A DNA stretch of 5,680 nt from Silvimonas sp. (GTDB lineage: Bacteria; Pseudomonadota; Gammaproteobacteria; Burkholderiales; Chitinibacteraceae), in contig JASLES010000228.1 of assembly GCA_030151005.1 (NCBI GenBank), positions 1 through 5,680 of the forward strand, in the 5' to 3' direction. This document shows positions 1 through 5,263 of this stretch, piece after piece. The notes beneath the pieces are model-generated. The model was not told where the DNA came from. It searched no databases and saw nothing but the letters and a program-made list of their open reading frames with translations. The position numbers and the translations under genes were made by a program. Every line of letters begins with the position of its first letter. Position 1 is the first letter of the stretch.

Positions 1-99
1 GAGGCGCAGCCCATGAGTCGTGAGGCGTTCTACCGTTATTGCCTGGAAGCGCGTTACCCGAGCGCAGACCGCCCAGGCGGAGGCAAATGCCCCTGCTAG
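1..99 (+). CDS. YbdD/YjiX-family small protein, C-terminal fragment
   Basis: Frame 1 is open from the window edge to a TAG stop at 97-99 and gives the last 32 residues of a protein whose start lies outside. The visible part carries PMSREAFYRYCLEARY, then a glycine-rich tail ending in K-C-P-C. This resembles the C-terminal signature of the small (about 65-residue) YbdD/YjiX proteins, where a P-M-[ST]-x-E-x-F-x-R-x(4)-A-R-Y block is followed by a Gly-rich tail and paired cysteines; here the pair is C-P-C rather than C-C. Family knowledge: these genes usually sit directly downstream of cstA/btsT-type carbon-starvation or pyruvate transporter genes, and their biochemical role is poorly defined. 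I therefore infer that a cstA-like gene lies just left of the window. A terminator follows 28 bases after the stop, so this is the last gene of its operon. The assignment rests on 32 residues only. Confidence 0.72.
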   Translation, partial: EAQPMSREAFYRYCLEARYPSADRPGGGKCPC

Positions 100-126
100 G
101 GACGTGGATTTGAACACATGAAAATG

Positions 127-155
127 AAAGGCCGGCAATGATTGCCGGCCTTTTT
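127..155 (+). terminator. Rho-independent terminator after the ybdD-like gene
   Basis: A perfect 12-bp stem, AAAGGCCGGCAA (127-138) against TTGCCGGCCTTT (142-153), closes a 3-base TGA loop and runs into a T tract (151-155). The GC-rich core with flanking A and T runs is typical of an intrinsic terminator. Because A residues also flank the left arm, it may work weakly on the minus strand. It separates the upstream operon from the nirBD control region. Confidence 0.9.
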
Positions 156-233
156 CATGACTTTTGCCGGGATTCGCGGGTGTAAATTTTGCCGATTTAG
201 CCGCATTTGTCCGCAATTTGTGGCGCAGGCATC

Positions 234-252
234 GATGGATCAATAGTCCATC
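234..252. repeat. Inverted repeat GATGGA-N7-TCCATC upstream of nirB
   Basis: Two perfect 6-base arms (234-239 and 247-252) flank a 7-base AT-rich spacer. The spacing is compatible with a dimeric helix-turn-helix operator, and there is no T tract to make it a terminator. It does not fit the NarL 7-2-7, NtrC or FNR consensus. Its centre is about 90 bp upstream of the FNR-type box. The regulator is unknown. Confidence 0.35.
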
Positions 253-298
253 AGCATTAATTTGTCGGCCGCTGGCGTGGCACTTTTGCCAATTTATA

Positions 299-314
299 CG
301 AAATGCATATTTCG
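299..314. repeat. Inverted repeat CGAAAT-GCAT-ATTTCG upstream of nirB
   Basis: Perfect 6-base arms (299-304 and 309-314) surround GCAT, and ATGCAT inside it is itself palindromic. Its centre lies 26 bp upstream of the centre of the FNR-type box, about where an accessory regulator of a nitrite reductase promoter could bind. The AAATGCAT core resembles one half of an NsrR (nitric oxide sensor) site, but the second half-site is not evident, and it does not match the NarL/NarP 7-2-7 heptamers. It may also be chance in AT-rich DNA. Confidence 0.35.
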
Positions 315-325
315 CCAGTTTTGTT

Positions 326-339
326 TTGATTTATATCAA
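326..339 (+). promoter_or_regulatory. FNR/ANR/DNR-type binding site in the nirB promoter
   Basis: The sequence TTGAT-TTAT-ATCAA matches the FNR-family consensus TTGAT-N4-ATCAA at all ten defined positions. Family knowledge: FNR and ANR are oxygen-sensing [4Fe-4S] activators, and Dnr/NnrR relatives sense nitric oxide through near-identical sites. E. coli nirB is activated by FNR at a site centred at -41.5. Here the centre lies about 110 bp before the nirB ATG, leaving room for a class II promoter with a start near 374. Which family member binds cannot be told from the site. Confidence 0.8.
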
Positions 340-369
340 TTTATCCCATTGGCCTATTCACCTGTTCTG

Positions 370-399
370 ATTGCCCAAGATTGCCGAACATTGCGCCTG
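370..399 (+). repeat. Three 10-bp tandem repeats beginning ATTGC
   Basis: The copies are ATTGCCCAAG (370-379), ATTGCCGAAC (380-389) and ATTGCGCCTG (390-399). The first two share 7 of 10 bases, including ATTGCC and the A-A that follows. The repeat equals roughly one helical turn and lies at or just after the inferred transcription start, so it could be a phased protein-binding array on DNA or a repeated single-stranded motif in the mRNA leader. No known regulator is assigned. Confidence 0.5.
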
Positions 400-404
400 A
401 TCAA
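391..404 (+). promoter_or_regulatory. Degenerate second FNR-like box
   Basis: TTGCG-CCTG-ATCAA keeps the 14-bp geometry of an FNR/CRP-family site and 8 of 10 consensus positions, with a perfect right half. Its centre is 65 bp downstream of the perfect box and about 45 bp before the nirB ATG. That is too close to the gene to activate a promoter with a normal leader, so if it is bound it would more likely repress or tune the promoter. It also overlaps the last copy of the 10-bp repeat, and it may be chance. Confidence 0.3.
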
Positions 405-411
405 ATAAAAA

Positions 412-435
412 CTGCCGGTTCGGGCCGGCCAGGAG
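412..435 (+). promoter_or_regulatory. nirB ribosome binding site with overlapping hairpin
   Basis: AGGAG at 431-435 lies 7 bases before the ATG at 443 and supports that start. Immediately upstream, CTG-CCGG (412-418) can pair with CCGG-C-CAG (425-432), leaving one bulged C and a 6-base loop. The right arm takes in the first two bases of AGGAG, so folding could partly restrict ribosome access. The hairpin is short, and a regulatory role is only an inference. Confidence 0.5.
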
Positions 436-442
436 CGACCTC

Positions 443-2860
443 ATGCGCAAGCAACGACTGGTATTGATTGGCAACGGCATGGCTGGCGTGCGTACGCTGG
501 AAGAAATCCTGCGCCACGACGCGCAACGCTACGACATGACCGTGATTGGGGACGAGCCTTGCGGCAACTACAACCGCATCCAGCTTTCGCCAGTGCTGGC
601 CGGCGAGCAAACGCTTTCTGACATCATCCTCAACGCTGAATCCTGGTACGAACAAAACGGTATTCGCCTGATCAAGGGTGTGGCCGCGACAGGTATCGAT
701 CGGGTACAGCGCGTGGTCACCCTCGCCAACGGTGAGGCGGTGGGATACGACAAGCTGATTATCGCCACCGGTTCACGCCCGTTCATGTTGCCGATTCCCG
801 GAGCCCAATTACCGGGCGTGCTGGGTTTTCGGGATATCAAAGACACCACGGCCATGATTGAGGCCGCCGCGCAATACAAACACGCCGTTGTGATTGGCGG
901 CGGTTTGCTTGGGCTGGAGGCCGCTCATGGCCTCAAGTTGCGCGGCATGGAAGTCAGCGTGGTTCACCTGGGCGAATGGTTGTTGAACCGGCAACTGGAT
1001 AAACAAGCCGGCCGCATGCTGGAACACGCCATGCGCGACCATGGCCTGCAACTTTATCTGGGCCAGACCGCCAGCCGCTTGCTGGGCGAGCAACGTGTGA
1101 CCGGCGTGGAGCTGGGCGATGGCACGGTGCTGAAAGCAGACCTGGTGGTCATGGCCGCCGGCATTGTGCCCAATGACGCCTTGGCGCGTGCCGCCGGGTT
1201 GAAGTCCACGCAAGGTATTGTGGTAGATGACACGCTGAAGACCAGTGACCCGTTCATCTACGCGCTGGGCGAGTGTGTCAATCACCGCGGCACCAGCTAT
1301 GGTCTGGTTGCCCCCTTGTTTGAAATGGGCAAGGTACTGGCCAACCAACTGGCCGGGTGCGGCAAGCAGCGTTACACCGGCACAACCACCTCTACCAAAC
1401 TCAAAGTGACCGGTATCGACCTGTTTTCGGCCGGGGATTTCATGGGCGGCGAAAACGTCGACGAAATCGTCGTCTCCGACCCCAAAGGCGGCATTTACAA
1501 GAAACTGGTCCTCAAAGACGACGTGCTGGTCGGTGCCTGTTTGTATGGTGATACCGGCGAGGGCGCCTGGTACTATCAGTTGCTGCGTGAAGGGCGCAAT
1601 GTGGCCGATATGCGCCGGGACCTCTTGTCCGGCCCGCGTGAACTGGGCGATGTTGGCACGGCAGGGGCCAGCCGCGCCGCCGCGCTGCCCATGGATGCCG
1701 AAGTCTGCGGCTGTAATGGCGTGAGCAAAGGCACCATCGTCAAAGCCATTACCGAACACGGCCTGTTTACCGTGGAAGAAGTCAAGAAACACACCCGCGC
1801 CGGCGCGTCTTGCGGTTCTTGCACTGGCCTGGTAGAGCAAATCCTGATGAGCACGGTGGGTAGCTCGTTCCAGGCTGCACCCAAGCAAAAACCGCTGTGC
1901 GATTGCACCGCGCATACGCATGAAGAAGTCCGGGAAGCCATTCGCAACCAGCATCTGACTTCGCTACCGACGGTGATGAAGGCCCTGCAATGGCGCACTG
2001 CCGACGGCTGCCCGACTTGCCGCCCGGCGCTGAACTACTATCTGATTTCTACCTGGCCGGGCGAGGCCAAAGATGACGCGCAATCACGCCTCGTTAATGA
2101 ACGTATGCACGCCAATATCCAGAAAGACTCTACCTTCAGCGTGATCCCGCGCATGTGGGGCGGCGTGACCAGCCCGGCAGAACTGCGCCGTATTGCCGAT
2201 GTGGCAGAGAAATACGAAGTGCGCATGGTCAAGGTCACCGGCGGCCAGCGCCTGGACCTGCTAGGCGTCAAAGGCAGTGATCTGCCCGCCATCTGGAAAG
2301 ACCTGGATATGCCCAGCGGCATGGGTTATTCCAAGGGCCTGCGCACCGTGAAGACCTGTGTCGGCAAGCAGTTCTGCCGCTTTGGAACGCAAGACTCCAC
2401 TGGCATGGGTATAGAGCTGGAAAAAGCGCTGGACCGCATGTGGGCGCCGCACAAGGTGAAACTGGCGGTATCTGGCTGCCCGCGTAACTGCGCGGAAGCC
2501 GGTATCAAGGACGTCGGCATTATCGCCGTCGACAGCGGTTGGGAGCTTTACATCGGCGGCAACGGCGGCATCAAGACCGAAGTGGCCGAGTTCCTGGTCA
2601 AGGTAAAAACCGCGACCGAAGTCATGGAATACAGCAGCGCGTTCTTGCAGTTGTACCGGGAAGAAGCCCATTACCTGGAACGCACCGTGCATTTCATGCA
2701 GCGCGTGGGCCTGGATTACATCAAACAACGCGTACTGGAAGACGAAGCCGGCCGCAAAGCCCTGTGGGCCCGTCTGCAGCAATCTTTGGCGCTGGAACCC
2801 GATCCGTGGCGCGCCCGCGACGGGGTGGATGCAGACCAGTTTGCAGCGTTGCCGGCCTGA
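443..2860 (+). CDS. nirB: NADH-dependent nitrite reductase, large subunit NirB
   Basis: This 805-residue cytoplasmic flavo-siroheme enzyme uses NADH to carry out the six-electron reduction of nitrite to ammonium. Residues about 4-300 form the pyridine-nucleotide-disulfide oxidoreductase module: FAD-binding GNGMAG (10-15), ATG (108-110), NADH-binding GGGLLG (152-157) and the FAD-contact YALGE (273-277). A BFD-like [2Fe-2S] segment follows, with C422-x-C424 and C457-x2-C460, and then a second similar cysteine set, C486-x-C488 and C523-x2-C526. The C-terminal third is the sulfite/nitrite reductase part, starting near FSVIPR (565-570). It has the four ligands for the coupled [4Fe-4S]/siroheme centre: C639-x5-C645 and C679-x3-C683. 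The length is close to the 847 residues of E. coli NirB, with a shorter C-terminal tail. The start is supported by AGGAG 7 bases upstream. nirD follows after 17 bases, and a putative FNR-type box lies upstream. All cofactor ligands are present and no frameshift is seen. Confidence 0.97.
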   Translation: MRKQRLVLIGNGMAGVRTLEEILRHDAQRYDMTVIGDEPCGNYNRIQLSPVLAGEQTLSDIILNAESWYEQNGIRLIKGVAATGIDRVQRVVTLANGEAVGYDKLIIATGSRPFMLPIPGAQLPGVLGFRDIKDTTAMIEAAAQYKHAVVIGGGLLGLEAAHGLKLRGMEVSVVHLGEWLLNRQLDKQAGRMLEHAMRDHGLQLYLGQTASRLLGEQRVTGVELGDGTVLKADLVVMAAGIVPNDALARAAGLKSTQGIVVDDTLKTSDPFIYALGECVNHRGTSYGLVAPLFEMGKVLANQLAGCGKQRYTGTTTSTKLKVTGIDLFSAGDFMGGENVDEIVVSDPKGGIYKKLVLKDDVLVGACLYGDTGEGAWYYQLLREGRNVADMRRDLLSGPRELGDVGTAGASRAAALPMDAEVCGCNGVSKGTIVKAITEHGLFTVEEVKKHTRAGASCGSCTGLVEQILMSTVGSSFQAAPKQKPLCDCTAHTHEEVREAIRNQHLTSLPTVMKALQWRTADGCPTCRPALNYYLISTWPGEAKDDAQSRLVNERMHANIQKDSTFSVIPRMWGGVTSPAELRRIADVAEKYEVRMVKVTGGQRLDLLGVKGSDLPAIWKDLDMPSGMGYSKGLRTVKTCVGKQFCRFGTQDSTGMGIELEKALDRMWAPHKVKLAVSGCPRNCAEAGIKDVGIIAVDSGWELYIGGNGGIKTEVAEFLVKVKTATEVMEYSSAFLQLYREEAHYLERTVHFMQRVGLDYIKQRVLEDEAGRKALWARLQQSLALEPDPWRARDGVDADQFAALPA

Positions 2861-2877
2861 TTGAGGAGAACTGAGCC

Positions 2878-3198
2878 ATGAAACAATTCCAGAAAATCTG
2901 TGCACTGACGGAAATCCCGCAACAGGGTGCACGCGTCGTCAACCCGGATGGCCGCAGCCAGGCCATTGCCTTGTTCCGCACAGCAGAAAACCAGGTGTTT
3001 GCCCTGGATGACCATTGCCCGCACAAAGGCGGCGCGTTATCGCATGGCCTGGTATTTGGCGGCGCTGTGGCGTGCCCGCTGCACAACTTCAAGATTGATC
3101 TGGCCACCGGCAGCGCGCTGGCGCCGGAACAGGGTCAAGTACCGTGTCACGCGGTGGAAGTGCGAGATGGCGAGGTGTGGCTGGCAGTGACCGCCTGA
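2878..3198 (+). CDS. nirD: Nitrite reductase small subunit NirD, Rieske type
   Basis: The product has 106 residues, the usual size for NirD, and is predicted to be the small partner of NirB in the cytoplasmic NADH-nitrite reductase. The whole protein fits a Rieske [2Fe-2S] fold. The ligand motifs are complete: C47-P-H49 in box 1 (DDHCPHKGG) and C66-P-L-H69 in box 2 (ACPLHNFKID). E. coli NirD lacks these ligands, so this subunit belongs to the cluster-competent kind also seen among NirD/NasE-type and related Rieske proteins. It begins 17 bases after nirB, with GAGGAG at 2863-2868 placed 9 bases before the ATG, so translation from the nirB message is expected. It is the last gene of the operon, and a hairpin terminator starts 18 bases after its stop. 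A stand-alone Rieske ferredoxin would look similar, but the position next to nirB decides the call. Confidence 0.95.
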   Translation: MKQFQKICALTEIPQQGARVVNPDGRSQAIALFRTAENQVFALDDHCPHKGGALSHGLVFGGAVACPLHNFKIDLATGSALAPEQGQVPCHAVEVRDGEVWLAVTA

Positions 3199-3216
3199 GC
3201 CTGATTGACCCCCCCC

Positions 3217-3250
3217 AACTAAAAACGGGCCCGAAGGCCCGTTTTTAGTT
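3217..3250. terminator. Shared bidirectional terminator between nirD and the lplT-plsC gene
   Basis: A perfect 15-bp stem is formed by AACTAAAAACGGGCC (3217-3231) and GGCCCGTTTTTAGTT (3236-3250), with a 4-base loop. A and T runs lie on both sides, so both transcripts carry a U-rich right arm. It sits 18 bases after the nirD stop and 20 bases after the stop of the convergent minus-strand gene. Read on the minus strand the loop is C(UUCG)G, an exceptionally stable tetraloop type; on the plus strand the loop is CGAA. Confidence 0.93.
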
Positions 3251-3270
3251 TCCGCTGAAAACGCAAAGGC

Positions 3271-5157
3271 TCACTGCCAATCCCCGCGCAGTTTGCGTAC
3301 TTCATCTTCCAGCCGCTGGCGGGTTACGTCGCCAGGTGCAATGGGTGTACCCACTACAAAACCAATCTTTGAAAACGCGCGGCGGGGCATCTTCATCATT
3401 GCTGCACCATCTTTACGGCTAAAGAAACTACCCCACAAGCCTTGAAGCGCCATCGGGATGACCGGTACCGGCGTACGGCGAATGATCTCGTCAATCCCGG
3501 GGCGGAAAGTCTGGATGTTCCCATCACGGGTGATGCCGCCTTCGGGGAAGATGCACAGCACTTCGCCTTCTTGCAGATACTGTGCGGCACGATCAAACGC
3601 TTTGGTCTTGAGGGTTGGGTCTTCTTTGGCCGGTGCAATAGGGATGGCGCCAGCGGTTTTGAAGATGAACTTGAGCAACGGAATCTTGAAAATGCGGTGA
3701 TCCATGATGAAACGCACCGGACGGCGTACCGCGCCAGCCAGAATCAGCGCATCCATAAAGCTGACGTGGTTACATACCAGCACCACCGGGCCTTCTTCCG
3801 GAATGTTCTGCAAACCTTGCGAGCGCACGCGGTACAGCAGGTGGGTCATGATCCACACCAGAAAGCGCATCAAAAATTCCGGGATCAATGAGTAGATATA
3901 CAGCGCCACGACCACATTCAGCAGTGCCACGGTCAGCAACAAACCCGGCACCGACATGCCCAGCTTGATCAGCACAATACCCATGACCGATGCCACAACC
4001 ATGAACAGCGAATTGAGGATGTTGTTGGCGGCAATCGCGCGCGATACAAAGGTCTTGTCAGCGCGGGTCTGGATCAGCGCGTACAGCGGCACGGTGTAAA
4101 AACCGCCAAACACGCCCAGCAAAGCCAGATCAATCATCACGCGCCAGTGCGCATGGTTGGCCAGGAAACCAGACACATCAAACGGCCCGGCTGGCATATT
4201 CTGCAGGGCAAAGTACAAATCAATGCCAAACAGCGACAGGCCAATTGAACCAAACGGCACCAGGCCCAGTTCTACGCGGTGGCCAGAGAGCTTTTCACAC
4301 AGCACCGAACCCACACCGATCCCGACTGAAAAAAGCGTGATCAACAAGGTGTAAACGGTGGGGTCGCCATGCAGGATTTCGCTGGCCATCACCGGCAAAT
4401 AGATCAGATAGATCGAGCCCAGAAACCAGAACCAGGACAGCCCCAGCAGACTGTTGAACACGGTTTTGTTGCCGCGAGCCTGGCCGATGATCTTGAAGGT
4501 CTCTGCCAGAATGTTCCATGAAATCTTAAGGTTGGCCGCAGGCGCAGGGGCGCTGGGCATCTGGCGGCTGGCCAGCCAGCCAATAATCGCCACGCCAAGG
4601 CAGGCCCACACAATCAGTGTCTCGCCGTGGGGCTGATGCTGCACGATCAAGGTGCCGGCAATCTGGCCCAGCAAAATGGCGACAAACGTGCCACCTTCAA
4701 TCAGACCGTTGCCCCCCATCAATTCGTTGGGCTTCAGGTACTGCGGCAAGACCGAGTATTTGAGTGGCCCGAACAAGGCGGAATGCACGCCCATCATAAA
4801 GAGGCAACCCATCAGCACGGCGGCATTGTGCTGCCAGAACCCGTAACCGGCGGCCAGCATGATGAGGATTTCCAGCTGCTTGACGCGTTGCGCCAGGATA
4901 GCTTTGTCAAAGCGTTCTGCCAGTTGGCCAGAAATGGCAGAGAACAGGAAAAACGGCAGGATAAACACGCCCGCAGCCGCGCTAACCAGTGTCTTGGAAT
5001 CAATGCCAGAGAGCGAAAGCCCATGAAAAACCACCATCACCAGCATGGCGTTCTTGAACAGATTGTCGTTGAACGCCCCAAAGAACTGGGTGATGAACAA
5101 GGGCAGAAATCGGCGGGTTCCAAACAGGGCAAACTGGCTGTGTTGTTGCTGCGACAT
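3271..5157 (-). CDS. LplT-like MFS transporter fused to PlsC-like acyltransferase
   Basis: The 628-residue inner-membrane protein has two parts. Residues about 14-425 form a major facilitator domain of the lysophospholipid transporter LplT type, recognised by FFGAFNDNLFKNA (25-37), the motif-A-like GQLAERFDK (77-85), GPLKYSVLP near 130 and GGFYTVPLYALIQ near 351, each with a recognisable counterpart in E. coli LplT. Residues about 440-628 form a glycerolipid acyltransferase domain: the catalytic NHVSFMD gives H464-x4-D469, FPEGGIT (537-543) is the acceptor-binding motif, and VPVIPMAL (564-571) is the fourth block. The inferred role is to flip lysophospholipids inward and re-acylate them. E. 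coli splits this between LplT and Aas, and longer homologues add an acyl-ACP synthetase domain; that domain is absent here, so the acyl donor would have to be made elsewhere. The start has GGAGA (5163-5167) 5 bases upstream. The exact substrate is not proven by sequence. Confidence 0.9.
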   Translation of the reverse strand: MSQQQHSQFALFGTRRFLPLFITQFFGAFNDNLFKNAMLVMVVFHGLSLSGIDSKTLVSAAAGVFILPFFLFSAISGQLAERFDKAILAQRVKQLEILIMLAAGYGFWQHNAAVLMGCLFMMGVHSALFGPLKYSVLPQYLKPNELMGGNGLIEGGTFVAILLGQIAGTLIVQHQPHGETLIVWACLGVAIIGWLASRQMPSAPAPAANLKISWNILAETFKIIGQARGNKTVFNSLLGLSWFWFLGSIYLIYLPVMASEILHGDPTVYTLLITLFSVGIGVGSVLCEKLSGHRVELGLVPFGSIGLSLFGIDLYFALQNMPAGPFDVSGFLANHAHWRVMIDLALLGVFGGFYTVPLYALIQTRADKTFVSRAIAANNILNSLFMVVASVMGIVLIKLGMSVPGLLLTVALLNVVVALYIYSLIPEFLMRFLVWIMTHLLYRVRSQGLQNIPEEGPVVLVCNHVSFMDALILAGAVRRPVRFIMDHRIFKIPLLKFIFKTAGAIPIAPAKEDPTLKTKAFDRAAQYLQEGEVLCIFPEGGITRDGNIQTFRPGIDEIIRRTPVPVIPMALQGLWGSFFSRKDGAAMMKMPRRAFSKIGFVVGTPIAPGDVTRQRLEDEVRKLRGDWQ

Positions 5158-5168
5158 GGCGCTCTCCG

Positions 5169-5198
5169 GGCAAGTCCGGCGTAGTCTACCGGATTGCC
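5169..5198 (-). promoter_or_regulatory. Hairpin abutting the lplT-plsC ribosome binding site
   Basis: On the minus strand GGCAATCCGG (5198-5189) can pair with CCGGA-C-TTGCC (5179-5169), giving a 10-bp stem with one bulged C and a 9-base loop. The stem ends one base before the GGAGA Shine-Dalgarno (5167-5163) of the transporter-acyltransferase gene. No T run follows, so it is not a normal intrinsic terminator. It could be a translational control or mRNA-stability element, or an operator in DNA. The function is unknown. Confidence 0.45.
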
Positions 5199-5263
5199 TG
5201 CATTCTGAAAGAGGCGGCCCGTTTGGTCGTGGTAAAAAAGTTGGGGTCTAAACTTGCAGCGGA

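Larger units (their letters stand above)
156..442 (+). promoter_or_regulatory. Intergenic control region upstream of nirBD
   Basis: This stretch between the ybdD-like terminator and the nirB start holds no convincing gene and is visibly richer in A+T than the flanking coding sequence. Visible structure, left to right: roughly 10-bp-spaced A/T tracts (184-220), an inverted repeat GATGGA-N7-TCCATC (234-252), an inverted repeat CGAAAT-N4-ATTTCG (299-314), a perfect FNR/ANR-type box (326-339), three ATTGC repeats exactly 10 bp apart (370-399), a degenerate FNR-like box (391-404) and a hairpin touching the Shine-Dalgarno sequence (412-432). No -10 or -35 hexamer close to consensus was found. If the perfect box acts as a class II site centred near -41.5, transcription would start near 374, leaving a leader of about 69 bases. 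That start is inferred. Confidence 0.75.

Noticed and set aside
276..290. Possible sigma-54 promoter (TGGCAC followed by TTGCC)
   Set aside because: The GG and GC elements are not 10 bases apart as sigma-54 requires: TGGCAC is followed too soon by TTGC, and the alternative pairing with the upstream TGGC is two bases too long.
164..370. Open frame of 68 codons on the plus strand between the ybdD terminator and nirB
   Set aside because: It begins with TTG, has no good ribosome binding site, shows no recognisable domain and runs through the inverted repeats and FNR box. It is better explained as control DNA.
1459..1472. CGACGA-AA-TCGTCG inverted repeat inside nirB
   Set aside because: It falls within a conserved-looking coding stretch (VDEIVVSD) and is explained by codon choice for Asp/Glu/Val.
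809..1954. Long minus-strand open frame (381 codons) inside nirB
   Set aside because: It lies wholly opposite a well-supported nirB and has the odd His/Gln/Ala-rich composition expected of an antisense shadow in GC-rich coding DNA.
4627..5184. Plus-strand open frame (185 codons) opposite the lplT-plsC gene
   Set aside because: Antisense shadow, rich in His, Gln and Arg, with no domain; the minus-strand protein has clear family motifs over the same bases.
5234..5255. Weak intrinsic terminator for the chemotaxis gene on the minus strand
   Set aside because: The stem is only 5 AT-rich base pairs, although a T run follows; too weak to call as a feature.
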